Positions 1-8,723 of a DNA stretch of 64,000 nt are shown here, piece by piece (within the stretch, counting starts at the first letter, position 1; each line of letters begins with the position of its first letter). A model generated the notes under the pieces. That model did not search any database. It was not told where the DNA came from and saw only the letters and a list, made by a program, of their open reading frames with translations. Made by a program: the position numbers and the translations under genes. The stretch covers positions 1-64,000 of the forward strand of contig JAFTUI010000006.1 in the NCBI GenBank assembly GCA_017466345.1, written 5' to 3'. The DNA is from Tidjanibacter sp. Lineage in GTDB: Bacteria > Bacteroidota > Bacteroidia > Bacteroidales > Rikenellaceae.

Positions 1-104
1 GGGAGGGGTACACGGGTTACAAGGGTTACAAGGGTTACAGGGAGTCTTTCCTTGTGACCCCTGCTATCCCTGTTACCCTTGTTATCCCTGCTATCCCTGC
101 AACT
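1..104. repeat. Two opposed 9-bp tandem arrays
   Basis: Positions 14-40 hold three copies of GGGTTACAA (last copy ends in G). Positions 58-104 hold diverged 9-mers of the complementary type (CCCTGCTAT, CCCTGTTAC, CCTTGTTAT). The two arrays face each other, so the block can fold on itself. No gene is visible here; the nearest gene is cysS, whose 3' end lies at 330. Confidence 0.8.
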
Positions 105-105
105 C

Positions 106-134
106 TTAGGACTATTGACGTTAGACGTTAGACC
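106..134. repeat. TTGACGTTAGACGTTAGAC block, copy 1
   Basis: Reads CTTAGGACTATTGACG followed by a 7-bp repeat (TTAGACG). The same block follows a 9-mer array at 12498, 25020, 27132 and 59991, with a degenerate copy near 54679, so it is a dispersed intergenic module. Confidence 0.75.
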
Positions 135-136
135 GA

Positions 137-194
137 AAAAACGCAGACAACGAGATAGATGCAAGGCATACGAGAAAGCGGCTCCGTAGTTTGC
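137..194. repeat. Direct repeat, half copy of the hairpin element
   Basis: This 58-bp stretch matches 208-265 with only a few differences (AAAAACGCAGAYAACGAGAT at the start, CCGYAGTTTGC at the end). It lacks the right-hand half, so it looks like a truncated copy of the element that follows. Confidence 0.7.
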
Positions 195-207
195 CTTCCC
201 AAACGGT

Positions 208-330
208 AAAAACGCAGATAACGAGATAGATGCAAGGCATACGAGAAAGCGGCTCCGCAGTTTGCTTAGCGCAAATGAGGAAGCCGCTTATCGAAGTATA
301 ACGCAGCAGATGCTCGTTATATGCGTTTTT
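208..330 (-). repeat. Nested hairpin element A at the cysS 3' end
   Basis: Outer arms 208-225 and 313-330 pair over 18 bp with one mismatch. Inner arms AAGCGGCT (247-254) and AGCCGCTT (282-289) pair, and inside them TTTGC (261-265) pairs with GCAAA (271-275). The right end touches the cysS stop codon at 330-332. Read in the cysS direction the structure ends in a T run, so it could act as a transcription terminator or 3' stabiliser. Confidence 0.7.
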
Positions 331-1802
331 TACATTTGTTCCCAGGACATCGAACCGTCCTTATTATCCTTCACTCGGATACCAATCTCGGCAAGACGAT
401 TGCGGATCAGGTCGCTCGTAGCCCAATCTTTGTTGGCTTTGGCTGTGCGGCGCACCTCCAAAATCATCTCCATAAGGGGGTCCATTTGGTTGTTTGTGCT
501 ACCCTCCGACTTCTCGTTGCGAAGACCGAGAATGTCGAAAACATAGAGGTTTACAACACGTTTCAACTCCTCCAAGTCGGCAGCCGAGATGCTCTCTTTG
601 CCATCGGCAAGCGAGTTGATGATGCGCACCCAATCGAAGAGTGCGCTGATGACCATAGGCGATGAGAGGTCGTCATTCATAGCCTCCGAGCAGCGTTTTT
701 CGAGGTCGGCAACCTCCACCGAAGAGTTCTCCGAGGGCTTGATTTTCGAGAGGGTATCCACAGCCTTCATAAGTCTGTCGTAACCCTTCTCGGCTGCTTT
801 CAGTGCCTCGTTCGAGAAGTCGAGAGTCGAGCGGTAGTGCGCCTGCAAGATGAAGAAGCGCACCGTCATAGGCGAGTATGCCTGCTCCAACTTGTCGTGA
901 GTGCCACTAAAAAGCTGTTCGAGAGTAATGAAGTTACCCAGCGACTTACCCATCTTCTGACCGCCGATGGTAATCATATTGTTGTGTACCCAATAGCGTG
1001 CCGAGTCGTGCCCTACCGAGGCGCACGATTGGGCAATCTCGCACTCGTGGTGGGGGAACATAAGGTCCATACCGCCACCGTGAATATCAAACTGCTCACC
1101 GAGGTATTTGGTGCTCATTGCTGTACACTCCAAGTGCCAGCCGGGGAAGCCATCGCTCCAAGGCGAGCGCCAGCGCATAATATGTTCGGGCTGAGCCTTC
1201 TTCCAGAGTGCGAAGTCGTAGGAGTTGCGTTTGTCGCTCTGACCGTCAATCTCGCGAGTACCTACGAGCACATCATCGAGGTTGCGTCCCGAGAGTTTGC
1301 CATAGTGGAATTTCTCGTTGTACTTGGTAACATCGAAGTAGATGGAGCCGTTGCTCTCGTAGGCATAACCTGCATCGAGAATACGCTTTACGAGTTCTAT
1401 CTGTTCGATGATGTGACCGCTGGCGTGGGGCTCAATAGATGGGGGCAGAACGCCCAACTTATCCATAAAGGTGTGGTAGCGGTTGGTGTAGTACTGCGCA
1501 ACCTCCATAGGTTCGAGTTGTTCGAGCCTTGCCTTCTTTGTGATTTTATCCTCGCCCTCGTCTGCATCGTGCTCCAAGTGTCCCACATCGGTAATGTTGC
1601 GAACATAGCGCACCTTGTAGCCCAAAGCCTTCAAATAACGGAACAGAAGGTCGAAGGTAATTGCGGGGCGTGTGTGTCCCAAGTGGGGATCGCCATAGAC
1701 CGTAGGTCCGCAAACATACATACCAACGTGTTCGGGATTGAGGGGCTTAAACACCTCTTTCCTACGCGAAAGAGTGTTGTATAGCATCAACTTTGTATCC
1801 AT
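330..1802 (-). CDS. cysS: Cysteinyl-tRNA synthetase
   Basis: Charges tRNA-Cys with cysteine using ATP in the cytoplasm. The 490-residue protein is full length for the class Ia family. It shows the HIGH-type motif HLGH at 40-43, KMSKS as KMGKS at 283-287, and the zinc ligands expected for the family at C31, C226, H251 and E255. ATG start at 1802. It is divergent from the DUF2723 gene across a 93-bp spacer. The stop codon abuts nested hairpin element A, so the transcript probably ends there. Confidence 0.97.
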   Translation of the reverse strand: MDTKLMLYNTLSRRKEVFKPLNPEHVGMYVCGPTVYGDPHLGHTRPAITFDLLFRYLKALGYKVRYVRNITDVGHLEHDADEGEDKITKKARLEQLEPMEVAQYYTNRYHTFMDKLGVLPPSIEPHASGHIIEQIELVKRILDAGYAYESNGSIYFDVTKYNEKFHYGKLSGRNLDDVLVGTREIDGQSDKRNSYDFALWKKAQPEHIMRWRSPWSDGFPGWHLECTAMSTKYLGEQFDIHGGGMDLMFPHHECEIAQSCASVGHDSARYWVHNNMITIGGQKMGKSLGNFITLEQLFSGTHDKLEQAYSPMTVRFFILQAHYRSTLDFSNEALKAAEKGYDRLMKAVDTLSKIKPSENSSVEVADLEKRCSEAMNDDLSSPMVISALFDWVRIINSLADGKESISAADLEELKRVVNLYVFDILGLRNEKSEGSTNNQMDPLMEMILEVRRTAKANKDWATSDLIRNRLAEIGIRVKDNKDGSMSWEQM

Positions 1803-1828
1803 AATGTTCTCTTAATCGTTTTTTGAGG

Positions 1829-1860
1829 TTGTAAAAATACTCATTATTTTCTTAACTTTG
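1829..1860 (+). promoter_or_regulatory. Promoter for the DUF2723 gene
   Basis: Bacteroidota-type promoter: TTG at 1829-1831 and TAACTTTG at 1853-1860, separated by 21 bp. The predicted transcription start is about 25-30 bp before the ATG at 1896. Confidence 0.55.
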
Positions 1861-1895
1861 CAAAATAATTTCATCTATTAGGCTGTTATTTGACT

Positions 1896-4800
1896 ATGAA
1901 AGCATACAAAAGAATAAACAATCTGCTCGGATGGGGCGTTTTTCTCATCTCGCTGGTGGTCTATGTACTCACTGCCGAGCCATCGGCAAGTTTCTGGGAC
2001 TGCGGCGAATTTATCCCTACATCATATAAATTGGAGGTTGGACACCCCCCGGGTGCGCCTCTCTTTATGATGATTGCCAACTTCTTTACTCAGTTTGCCT
2101 TTGGCGATGTGGAGAGGGTGGCTTTTTTGGTCAATTTGATGTCGTGTGTGGCTTCGGCAGCGACCATTATGTTCCTCTTCTGGACCATCACACACATCGC
2201 ACGCCGTATGACCACCCGCCGCGAGGAGGAGCCCTCGAAGGCTAAGACCATCGCCATAATGGGCGCAGGCTTGGTGGGTGCATTGGCTTATACTTTTACC
2301 GACACATTTTGGTTCTCGGCAGTGGAGGCTGAGGTCTATGCCCTCTCGTCCCTGATGACCGCTGTGGTGGTGTGGGCTATTTTGCGTTGGGAGGATGTCG
2401 CCGACCAAAAGGGCAACGAGCGTTGGCTCGTCTTTATTGCCTATATGATGGGCTTGTCGATTGGCGTACATATCCTCAACCTGCTGACAATCCCCGCATT
2501 GGTCTTTGTCTATTACTTCCGCAAGACCGACAAAGTGACCACCAAGGGTATCATCTATTCCACCCTCATCAGTGGTGTGCTCATATTGTTCCTGAATAGT
2601 ATCGTCATCCCCTACACCACCCAGATTGGTGCGTGGTTCGACCGCGTGCTCAACTCTGTGGGTGTGCCCGTCAATGTGGGCTTTGCCATCTATGCTGTGT
2701 TGCTCTTTGTGGCTCTCGGTGTGGGTATTTGGCTCACTCAGAAGAGGGGGCTCAAACTTGCAAACCTTGCCATTACAGCCCTTACGGTAGTGCTCATTGG
2801 CTACTCGTCCTACGCTTCGGTCATCATCCGTGCTTCGGCAAATCCGCCAATGAACTCCAACGACCCCGACAACCCATATGCGCTCCTGTATCTGCTCAAC
2901 CGCGAGCAGTATGAGGCTCAACCTATTCTTTCGGGTGTGTCGTATGCAGCACCCGTGGAGGATGTCACATACCGTACCAAATACTACGTCAATGACGAGG
3001 GTAAGTATGTAGGCGAAAAGACCGTTAGTGGCTACACCTACCCCGATGAGTTCAAGATGCTCTTTCCCCGTATGTGGTCGAGCAACGAGAGGCATATTGA
3101 GGGCTACGAGTCGTGGGGACGTGTCAAAGGGCGCAGGGTGCGCTATGCGGGCGAAACATACACCGTACCCACCTTTGGCGAGAACCTCCGCTACTTCTTC
3201 GACTACCAACTCAACTTTATGTATTGGCGCTACTTCCTGTGGAACTTTGTGGGCAGGCAGAGCGACAACCAGAGTGTGGGCGAGATTACCGATGGCAACT
3301 GGCTCTCGGGCATAAAACCCATTGATGAGGCTATGCTCGGACCTCAGGATAACCTGCCCGATGAGATGGCAAAAAACAAAGGTCGCAACTGCTACTATTT
3401 CCTGCCCTTCATCTTGGGTTTGGTGGGTTTGTTGTGGCAACTCGGCAAGAACCCCCGCTACTTCACGGTGGTTATGTGGCTGTTTGTGATGATGGGTGTG
3501 GCTCTTGTGGTCTACTTCAACTCTCCCCCCGGGGAGCCTCGCGAGAGGGACTATGTCTATGCAGGCTCCTTCTATGCCTTCTCAATGTGGATAGGCTTTG
3601 GTGTGCTGGCTGTTTCGGAGTGGCTCCAAAAGGTGCTCAAAAAGAATAAGGCTGTGCCCGCGGTGGTGGCTACGGTGGTGTGCCTTTCGGTACCCACAAT
3701 CCTCGCCGCCGAGAACTGGGATGACCACGACCGCAGCGGTAGGTATGTTATGCGTGATATGGGCTACAACTATCTCTCGACCGTCTTGCCCAACTCCATA
3801 ATCATCAACTACGGCGACAACGACACCTACCCGATGTGGTACAACCAGGAGGTGGAGGGTGTGCGTCCCGATGTGAGGATTATGAACCAGAGTTACTTGG
3901 GTGGTGGCTGGTACATCGAGGAGATGAAGCAGACCTACAACGAGAGTGCTCCTGTGCCTTTCTCGTTCCCCAAGGAGAAATATATGTACGCCAACGACTA
4001 CATCTTTGTGGAGGATGTGGTGGACTATCGCGTGGATTTGAAGCAGGCGATGTCGGTCGTAAAGAGCGAAAGCCCCGCAACCAAAATCGCCTACTCGGAT
4101 GACCTAAAATTCGACTTTATGCCACAGCACAAACTCTCGCTGGCGGTAAATAAGGAGAATGTCTTAAAGGCGGGTATCGTCAAACCCGAAGACGCTCACC
4201 TCATACTCGACAGCATAGAGCTGAACATCACCAAGAGCACCCTCGAAAAGCCCGAAGTGATGATTCTTGATATGCTTGCCGAACTCGATTGGAGTCGCCC
4301 CGTCTACTTTGTGCAGCCCAACCTATTGAAAGGTATTGGCATTACCGACTATCTCCAATATGATGGCTACGCCTATCGCCTTGTGCCCATAAAGACACCT
4401 GTGGAGAGTGTTGCAGAGATGGGACGTATCGACACCGACTACCTCTATAATAATATAATGAATGTCTACCGCTATGGCAATGTGAAGGACGAGAGCGTCT
4501 ATATAGACAACTTCTCGCGCTACAACATCAACTCCACCCAAATTCGTGGAGGCTTTGCACGCCTTGCCGAGTCACTTGTGGCTGAGGGCAGGAGCGAGGA
4601 GGCTGTGGCAGTGCTCGACAGGGGCTTGGAGGAGTTGCCATTCTCGCAGGTGCCCCACGGCTACCAATCGTTCCCCTACATAGACGCCTACTATGCCGCC
4701 GGTGCACCCGACAAGGGCGATGCTTTGGCACGCGACTTTGCGAGGGATATTACGCAGAAACTCTACTACTACTTCACATTCCCCGACTCGAAACAACCCT

Positions 4801-5045
4801 TTGTGGAGAACGAGTTGGTAGATGAATTCCAATACTTGGAGCACCTTATCTACTCGGTGTTGCTGCCCCACGAACGCTACGAACTCGTCAATGAACTCGA
4901 CCGCAGTTTGGAGATTGCCGAACTCTTCTTTGGTATGACCCGCAACGAACAGGGGCAACCTGAGGCTACGGTGGCTCCTGTGAGCGACCGCACACGCGAG
5001 GAGTTCCTCCGCAGTATAGATGGCTATTTCCTCATTGAGGGGTAA
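1896..5045 (+). CDS. DUF2723 (TMEM260-like) multi-pass membrane protein
   Basis: A 1049-residue integral membrane protein. The N-terminal half has many hydrophobic segments beginning at about residue 9, and the family motif WDCGEF...VGHPPGAPL lies at about 36-58. The C-terminal 400 or so residues are soluble-looking and probably periplasmic. DUF2723 proteins resemble GT-C glycosyltransferases, and the animal relative TMEM260 is a protein O-mannosyltransferase; a role in glycosylating exported proteins is therefore plausible but not shown. ATG 1896 is preferred over an in-frame TTG at 1890. Monocistronic, ending in the shared inverted repeat at 5052. Confidence 0.88.
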   Translation: MKAYKRINNLLGWGVFLISLVVYVLTAEPSASFWDCGEFIPTSYKLEVGHPPGAPLFMMIANFFTQFAFGDVERVAFLVNLMSCVASAATIMFLFWTITHIARRMTTRREEEPSKAKTIAIMGAGLVGALAYTFTDTFWFSAVEAEVYALSSLMTAVVVWAILRWEDVADQKGNERWLVFIAYMMGLSIGVHILNLLTIPALVFVYYFRKTDKVTTKGIIYSTLISGVLILFLNSIVIPYTTQIGAWFDRVLNSVGVPVNVGFAIYAVLLFVALGVGIWLTQKRGLKLANLAITALTVVLIGYSSYASVIIRASANPPMNSNDPDNPYALLYLLNREQYEAQPILSGVSYAAPVEDVTYRTKYYVNDEGKYVGEKTVSGYTYPDEFKMLFPRMWSSNERHIEGYESWGRVKGRRVRYAGETYTVPTFGENLRYFFDYQLNFMYWRYFLWNFVGRQSDNQSVGEITDGNWLSGIKPIDEAMLGPQDNLPDEMAKNKGRNCYYFLPFILGLVGLLWQLGKNPRYFTVVMWLFVMMGVALVVYFNSPPGEPRERDYVYAGSFYAFSMWIGFGVLAVSEWLQKVLKKNKAVPAVVATVVCLSVPTILAAENWDDHDRSGRYVMRDMGYNYLSTVLPNSIIINYGDNDTYPMWYNQEVEGVRPDVRIMNQSYLGGGWYIEEMKQTYNESAPVPFSFPKEKYMYANDYIFVEDVVDYRVDLKQAMSVVKSESPATKIAYSDDLKFDFMPQHKLSLAVNKENVLKAGIVKPEDAHLILDSIELNITKSTLEKPEVMILDMLAELDWSRPVYFVQPNLLKGIGITDYLQYDGYAYRLVPIKTPVESVAEMGRIDTDYLYNNIMNVYRYGNVKDESVYIDNFSRYNINSTQIRGGFARLAESLVAEGRSEEAVAVLDRGLEELPFSQVPHGYQSFPYIDAYYAAGAPDKGDALARDFARDITQKLYYYFTFPDSKQPFVENELVDEFQYLEHLIYSVLLPHERYELVNELDRSLEIAELFFGMTRNEQGQPEATVAPVSDRTREEFLRSIDGYFLIEG

Positions 5046-5051
5046 GCCAAT

Positions 5052-5112
5052 GCACGACATATAATAGTTAGGGCTGACCAAAGCGGTCAGCCCTAACTAT
5101 TATATGTCGTGC
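5052..5112. terminator. Bidirectional terminator, 28-bp perfect inverted repeat
   Basis: Arms 5052-5079 and 5085-5112 are perfectly complementary around the 5-nt loop AAAGC. It lies between two convergent genes. The right arm contains the dusB stop codon and its last codons, so the dusB coding end is part of the stem. Confidence 0.85.
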
Positions 5113-6122
5113 GAAAGGGGTGCCGGCACCACCTGTGAGAAGTCATAATCACGCCAACGCTCGGCAGTGTAGTCCAGCAGGGCGCGTATCTCCTCGGGGT
5201 CGTAACTTGTGACGAGCTTCATACGGGTTTGCTTGAAGTCGGGCAGCCCCTTGAAGTAGTTGGAGAAGTGGCGGCGCATCTCGATGATGCCCACAAAGTC
5301 GCCCTTGGCAGCCAGCGAAAGGTCGAGGTGGTGTTTGGCAATCTCCACACGCTCTGGCACCGAAGGCTGGGGCAACTCCTCGCCTGTGGAGATAAAGTGC
5401 TTGCACTCGCGGAATATCCAGGGACGTCCGTATGTAGCCCTACCAATCATCACCGCATCCACGCCATACCTATCGAAACACTCGGCAGCACGAGTTGCCG
5501 AAGTGATGTCGCCATTACCGATGATGGGGATGTGGATGCGAGGGTTGTTTTTGACCTTGCCGATGAGGGTCCAATCCGCCTCGCCACGATACATCTGTGA
5601 GCGGGTTCTGCCGTGAATTGTCAGTGCCTGAATACCAACATCTTGCAGTCGTTCGGCAATCTCTTCAATGTTCTTGTTGTCGTCATCCCAGCCGAGTCGG
5701 GTTTTGACCGTTACGGGCAACTTTACGGCATCGACAATCTGGCGAGTCATCTCCACCATCAGAGACACATCCTTCATCATACCGCTACCCGCACCCCTAC
5801 CGGCAATTTTCTTCATCGGGCAGCCGAAGTTGATGTCGATAACATCGGGATTAGCCCTCTCTGCCAACTTTGCAGCCTCGACCATAGGCTCAATCAGATG
5901 ACCATAAATTTGTATGGCTACGGGGCGTTCGGTGTCCGACACGTTGAGTTTGCGAAAGGTCTTCTCGGCTCCGTGGAATAGACCATCGGACGACACAAAC
6001 TCAGTAGTGACCATATCCGCACCAAACTCCTTGCACAACTGACGGAACGAAGGGTCGGTGACATCCTCCATTGGGGCTAAAAAAATGGGCTTTTCGCCAA
6101 AATCTATCTTTCCTATCTTCAC
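5100..6122 (-). CDS. dusB: tRNA-dihydrouridine synthase (DusB type)
   Basis: FMN enzyme that reduces uridine to dihydrouridine in the tRNA D-loop using NADPH. The 340-residue TIM-barrel begins with the family motif FLAPMEDVTD at 14-23 and carries the catalytic cysteine C101 in INFGCPMKKI, followed by GRGAG. IIGNGDI further on fits the FMN phosphate site. It is convergent with the DUF2723 gene and divergent from argS, with overlapping promoters. The last codons lie inside the terminator stem. Confidence 0.93.
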   Translation of the reverse strand: MKIGKIDFGEKPIFLAPMEDVTDPSFRQLCKEFGADMVTTEFVSSDGLFHGAEKTFRKLNVSDTERPVAIQIYGHLIEPMVEAAKLAERANPDVIDINFGCPMKKIAGRGAGSGMMKDVSLMVEMTRQIVDAVKLPVTVKTRLGWDDDNKNIEEIAERLQDVGIQALTIHGRTRSQMYRGEADWTLIGKVKNNPRIHIPIIGNGDITSATRAAECFDRYGVDAVMIGRATYGRPWIFRECKHFISTGEELPQPSVPERVEIAKHHLDLSLAAKGDFVGIIEMRRHFSNYFKGLPDFKQTRMKLVTSYDPEEIRALLDYTAERWRDYDFSQVVPAPLSHDI

Positions 6123-6125
6123 TGT

Positions 6126-6158
6126 TTGCTAATTTTGCCCCAAAAATAGTTATATTTG
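6126..6158 (+). promoter_or_regulatory. argS promoter
   Basis: TTG at 6126-6128 and TATATTTG at 6151-6158, spacing 22 bp. It overlaps the dusB promoter on the other strand. Confidence 0.55.
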
Positions 6159-6170
6159 CGGTCTAAACAA
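6141..6170 (-). promoter_or_regulatory. dusB promoter
   Basis: Read on the minus strand: TATTTTTG at 6148-6141 and TTG at 6170-6168, spacing exactly 19 bp. The two -7 boxes of the divergent pair are interleaved. Confidence 0.55.
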
Positions 6171-6198
6171 TGCAAAGGAATAAAAATAAGATAAAGCA

Positions 6199-7977
6199 AT
6201 GACTATCGAACAGACACTTTTGGAGGCGGTAAATGCCTCGGTAGAGAAACTATATGGTCCTTTGGACGGTCTTACTCTCCAACTGCAAAAGACACGCAAG
6301 GAGTTCACAGGCGACTACACGCTTGTGGTTTTCCCTCTCTTGAAACGTAGTCGCAAATCGCCCGATGCTACTGCCAACGAGATTGGCGAAGTGTTGGTTA
6401 AGGAGTGCCCCTTTGTAGAGAGCACCAACACCATCAAAGGCTTCCTTAATATCTCGCTGAGGGCTGATTTTTGGCTCGGAGAGTTCGGCAAGATTGCCTC
6501 TGCCGAGAGGTATGGCATAGCACCTCGCAATGGCAAGACGCTGATGGTGGAGTACTCCTCGCCCAACACCAACAAACCCCTCCACCTCGGTCACGTTCGC
6601 AACAACCTTTTGGGCTACTCCGTATCGCAAATTCTCGAAGCGGCAGGCTACAAAGTCATCAAAGCAAACCTTGTGAACGACCGCGGTATTCACATCTGCA
6701 AGAGTATGCTCGCTTGGCAGCTCTATGGCAATGGCGAAACCCCCGAGTCGAGCGGTATGAAGGGCGACCACCTCGTGGGTAAGTACTACGTTGAGTTCGA
6801 CAAGCACTACAAGGCTCAAATCAAAGAGCTCGTAGAGGGTGGTATGGACGAAGAGGAGGCAAAGAAGGAGGCTCCCATTATGAAGGAGGCTCGCACGATG
6901 CTCCAAAAGTGGGAGGCACACGATCAGGAAGTATACGCCCTCTGGGAGAAGATGAACGGTTGGGTATATGAGGGCTTCGATGCCACCTACAAGGCTATGG
7001 GTGTCGGCTTCGACAAGGTATATTACGAGTCGCAGACCTACCTTTTGGGTAAGGATATTGTGGCAGACGGCTTGCAGAAGGGTGTCTTCTACCGCCGCGA
7101 GGATGGGTCGGTATGGATTGACCTTACGGCAGACGGCTTGGACGAGAAACTTCTGCTCAGGGGCGATGGCACAAGTGTCTATATGACACAGGACCTCGGT
7201 ACAGCACTCTCGCGCCAAAGGGACGAGAACCTTGATGGTATCATCTACGTTGTGGGTAACGAGCAGAACTACCACTTCCAGGTGCTGAAACTCGTCTTGA
7301 AGAAGATGGGCTACGAGTGGAGCGACAATATCTACCACCTCTCCTACGGTATGGTGGAGTTGCCCGAGGGTAAGATGAAGTCGCGCGAGGGCACGGTAGT
7401 GGATGCCGATGACCTTATTGAGGATATGGTTCAAACTGCCCGAGAGATGTCCGAGGAGCTCGGCAAACTCGATGGTATGACTCCCGAGGAGCAGGAGGAG
7501 ATAGCACGCATCGTGGGCTTGGGCGCACTCAAATACTTCATCCTGAAAGTAGACCCCAAGAAGACTATGCTCTTCAACCCCCGCGAGAGTATCGACTTCA
7601 ACGGCAACACAGGTCCCTTCATTCAGTACACCTATGCACGCATCCGCTCCGTATTGCGCAAGGCTGCCGAGGCAGGTGTTGTGGGTGCAGTGGCAGAGGG
7701 GCTGAGTCTTATTCCTGAGGAGGTGGAGATTGTGAAATATCTCGCCGACTTCCCCCAGACTGTTCAGCAAGCTGCTGCAACCTACTCGCCCAGCGTCATA
7801 GGTGCCTACATCTATGACTTAGCGAAGATGTACAACGGCTACTATCACGACCACTCCATCTTGCGCGAGGAGCGCGAGAGTGTGAGGGCTTTCCGAGTGC
7901 TTCTGAGTGCTACGGTTGCCGACATCATCGGCAGGGGTATGGCTCTGATGGGTATTGAGGTACCCGAAAGGATGTAG
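6199..7977 (+). CDS. argS: Arginyl-tRNA synthetase
   Basis: Charges tRNA-Arg. The 592-residue class Ia enzyme has an N-terminal Add1-like domain, the SSPNTNKPLHLGHVRN block with the HIGH-type motif HLGH at 129-132, and GKMKSREGT in the place of KMSKS. The C-terminal part is the anticodon-binding DALR domain, ending in GIEVPERM. Length and motif order are normal. It is convergent with the radical SAM gene and shares a terminator with it. Confidence 0.97.
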   Translation: MTIEQTLLEAVNASVEKLYGPLDGLTLQLQKTRKEFTGDYTLVVFPLLKRSRKSPDATANEIGEVLVKECPFVESTNTIKGFLNISLRADFWLGEFGKIASAERYGIAPRNGKTLMVEYSSPNTNKPLHLGHVRNNLLGYSVSQILEAAGYKVIKANLVNDRGIHICKSMLAWQLYGNGETPESSGMKGDHLVGKYYVEFDKHYKAQIKELVEGGMDEEEAKKEAPIMKEARTMLQKWEAHDQEVYALWEKMNGWVYEGFDATYKAMGVGFDKVYYESQTYLLGKDIVADGLQKGVFYRREDGSVWIDLTADGLDEKLLLRGDGTSVYMTQDLGTALSRQRDENLDGIIYVVGNEQNYHFQVLKLVLKKMGYEWSDNIYHLSYGMVELPEGKMKSREGTVVDADDLIEDMVQTAREMSEELGKLDGMTPEEQEEIARIVGLGALKYFILKVDPKKTMLFNPRESIDFNGNTGPFIQYTYARIRSVLRKAAEAGVVGAVAEGLSLIPEEVEIVKYLADFPQTVQQAAATYSPSVIGAYIYDLAKMYNGYYHDHSILREERESVRAFRVLLSATVADIIGRGMALMGIEVPERM

Positions 7978-7989
7978 GAGATGTACCGC

Positions 7990-8042
7990 ATAGAATAAGT
8001 AACCCCCAAACTGCCGAGCAGTTTGGGGGTTACTTATTCTAT
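7990..8042. terminator. Bidirectional terminator, 25-bp perfect inverted repeat
   Basis: Arms 7990-8014 and 8018-8042 pair perfectly around the 3-nt loop CGA. It serves argS and the convergent radical SAM gene, whose stop codon (8039-8041) lies in the right arm. Confidence 0.85.
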
Positions 8043-8722
8043 CCGACTCCGAGGTCGGTGTTCTCTATTAGCACTTCGGCTTTGGGATTGGCGAGTAGAG
8101 AGGGATATACCTCCTGCACGAACCACTCCGCAAGTCCTTTGTCACGCCTTACGGCTGTGGTGTTGGGACAGAAGAGATTGACGCTGTAATACTCAAACAA
8201 TCTCTCGGCAGTGGCTATGTCGGCGAGTATCTGGCTGCGAGTTTGTCCCTCCACGCCCACCAAGAGGCAGACACCCCGAAAGTGGCGAGCAATATCTTCG
8301 GGCTTCACATCGGGGGCAATGCCTTTGTGCCACTCCTCGCGTAGCGAGCCATCGAAACTCTCCACACCACATCTGAATTTCACTTCGGCAGGTGCAAACT
8401 GTGCCGCAAAACTCTCCAACTGACTGCGATACATATAGTGAGCCTCGAACCAGAGGGTGTGGATATTGCGTTCATTGATAATTTGGCGTATAAGAGCCAC
8501 CGTTTGGCTGTCGAGTTCCATTGCCGAGCCCGAATTGATAATATCCAGCACCCCAAACTCGCCCGTCACACGCTCCAACACCCGGCGGTTAACCTCAAAA
8601 GGGTTGGTGTTGCAATCGGTGTGGTAGTCGCAGAAGGTACACTTGTGCCAACGGCACCCATAGCCTTGCAGAAGCACAAATTCGCGCGGTAATTTTGTGG
8701 TTATTAGCGAGTAGCGTTGCAT
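8039..8722 (-). CDS. Short radical SAM protein, possible QueL-like queuine lyase
   Basis: A 227-residue radical SAM enzyme. The cluster cysteines form GCRWHKCTFCDY near residues 22-30, a CX4CX2C spacing rather than the usual CX3CX2C. The protein is shorter than most radical SAM enzymes and has no obvious auxiliary cluster domain. Its start lies 1 bp after the yhhQ stop, so it is translationally coupled to a queuosine-precursor transporter. In gut Clostridioides a radical SAM enzyme (QueL) converts salvaged queuine to preQ1, which makes that a reasonable hypothesis here. The family call is firm; the substrate is inference from context. Confidence 0.8.
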   Translation of the reverse strand: MQRYSLITTKLPREFVLLQGYGCRWHKCTFCDYHTDCNTNPFEVNRRVLERVTGEFGVLDIINSGSAMELDSQTVALIRQIINERNIHTLWFEAHYMYRSQLESFAAQFAPAEVKFRCGVESFDGSLREEWHKGIAPDVKPEDIARHFRGVCLLVGVEGQTRSQILADIATAERLFEYYSVNLFCPNTTAVRRDKGLAEWFVQEVYPSLLANPKAEVLIENTDLGVG

Positions 8723-8723
8723 A

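Noticed and set aside
208-330. Miniature transposon with target duplication
   Set aside because: I looked for short direct repeats flanking each nested hairpin and saw no constant target-site duplication; arms vary, whereas transposon ends should be constant.
1890-1895. TTG start for the DUF2723 protein
   Set aside because: An ATG two codons later gives the usual MKAYKRIN start and is preferred.
2022-3440. Long open frame opposite the DUF2723 gene
   Set aside because: It is rich in His, Gln and Cys with no recognisable domain and lies wholly antisense to a clear gene. The same holds for frames opposite susC (48657-51320), the FAD gene (42045-43748), argS (6250-7770), lysS (54731-56551) and nfnB (9993-11378).
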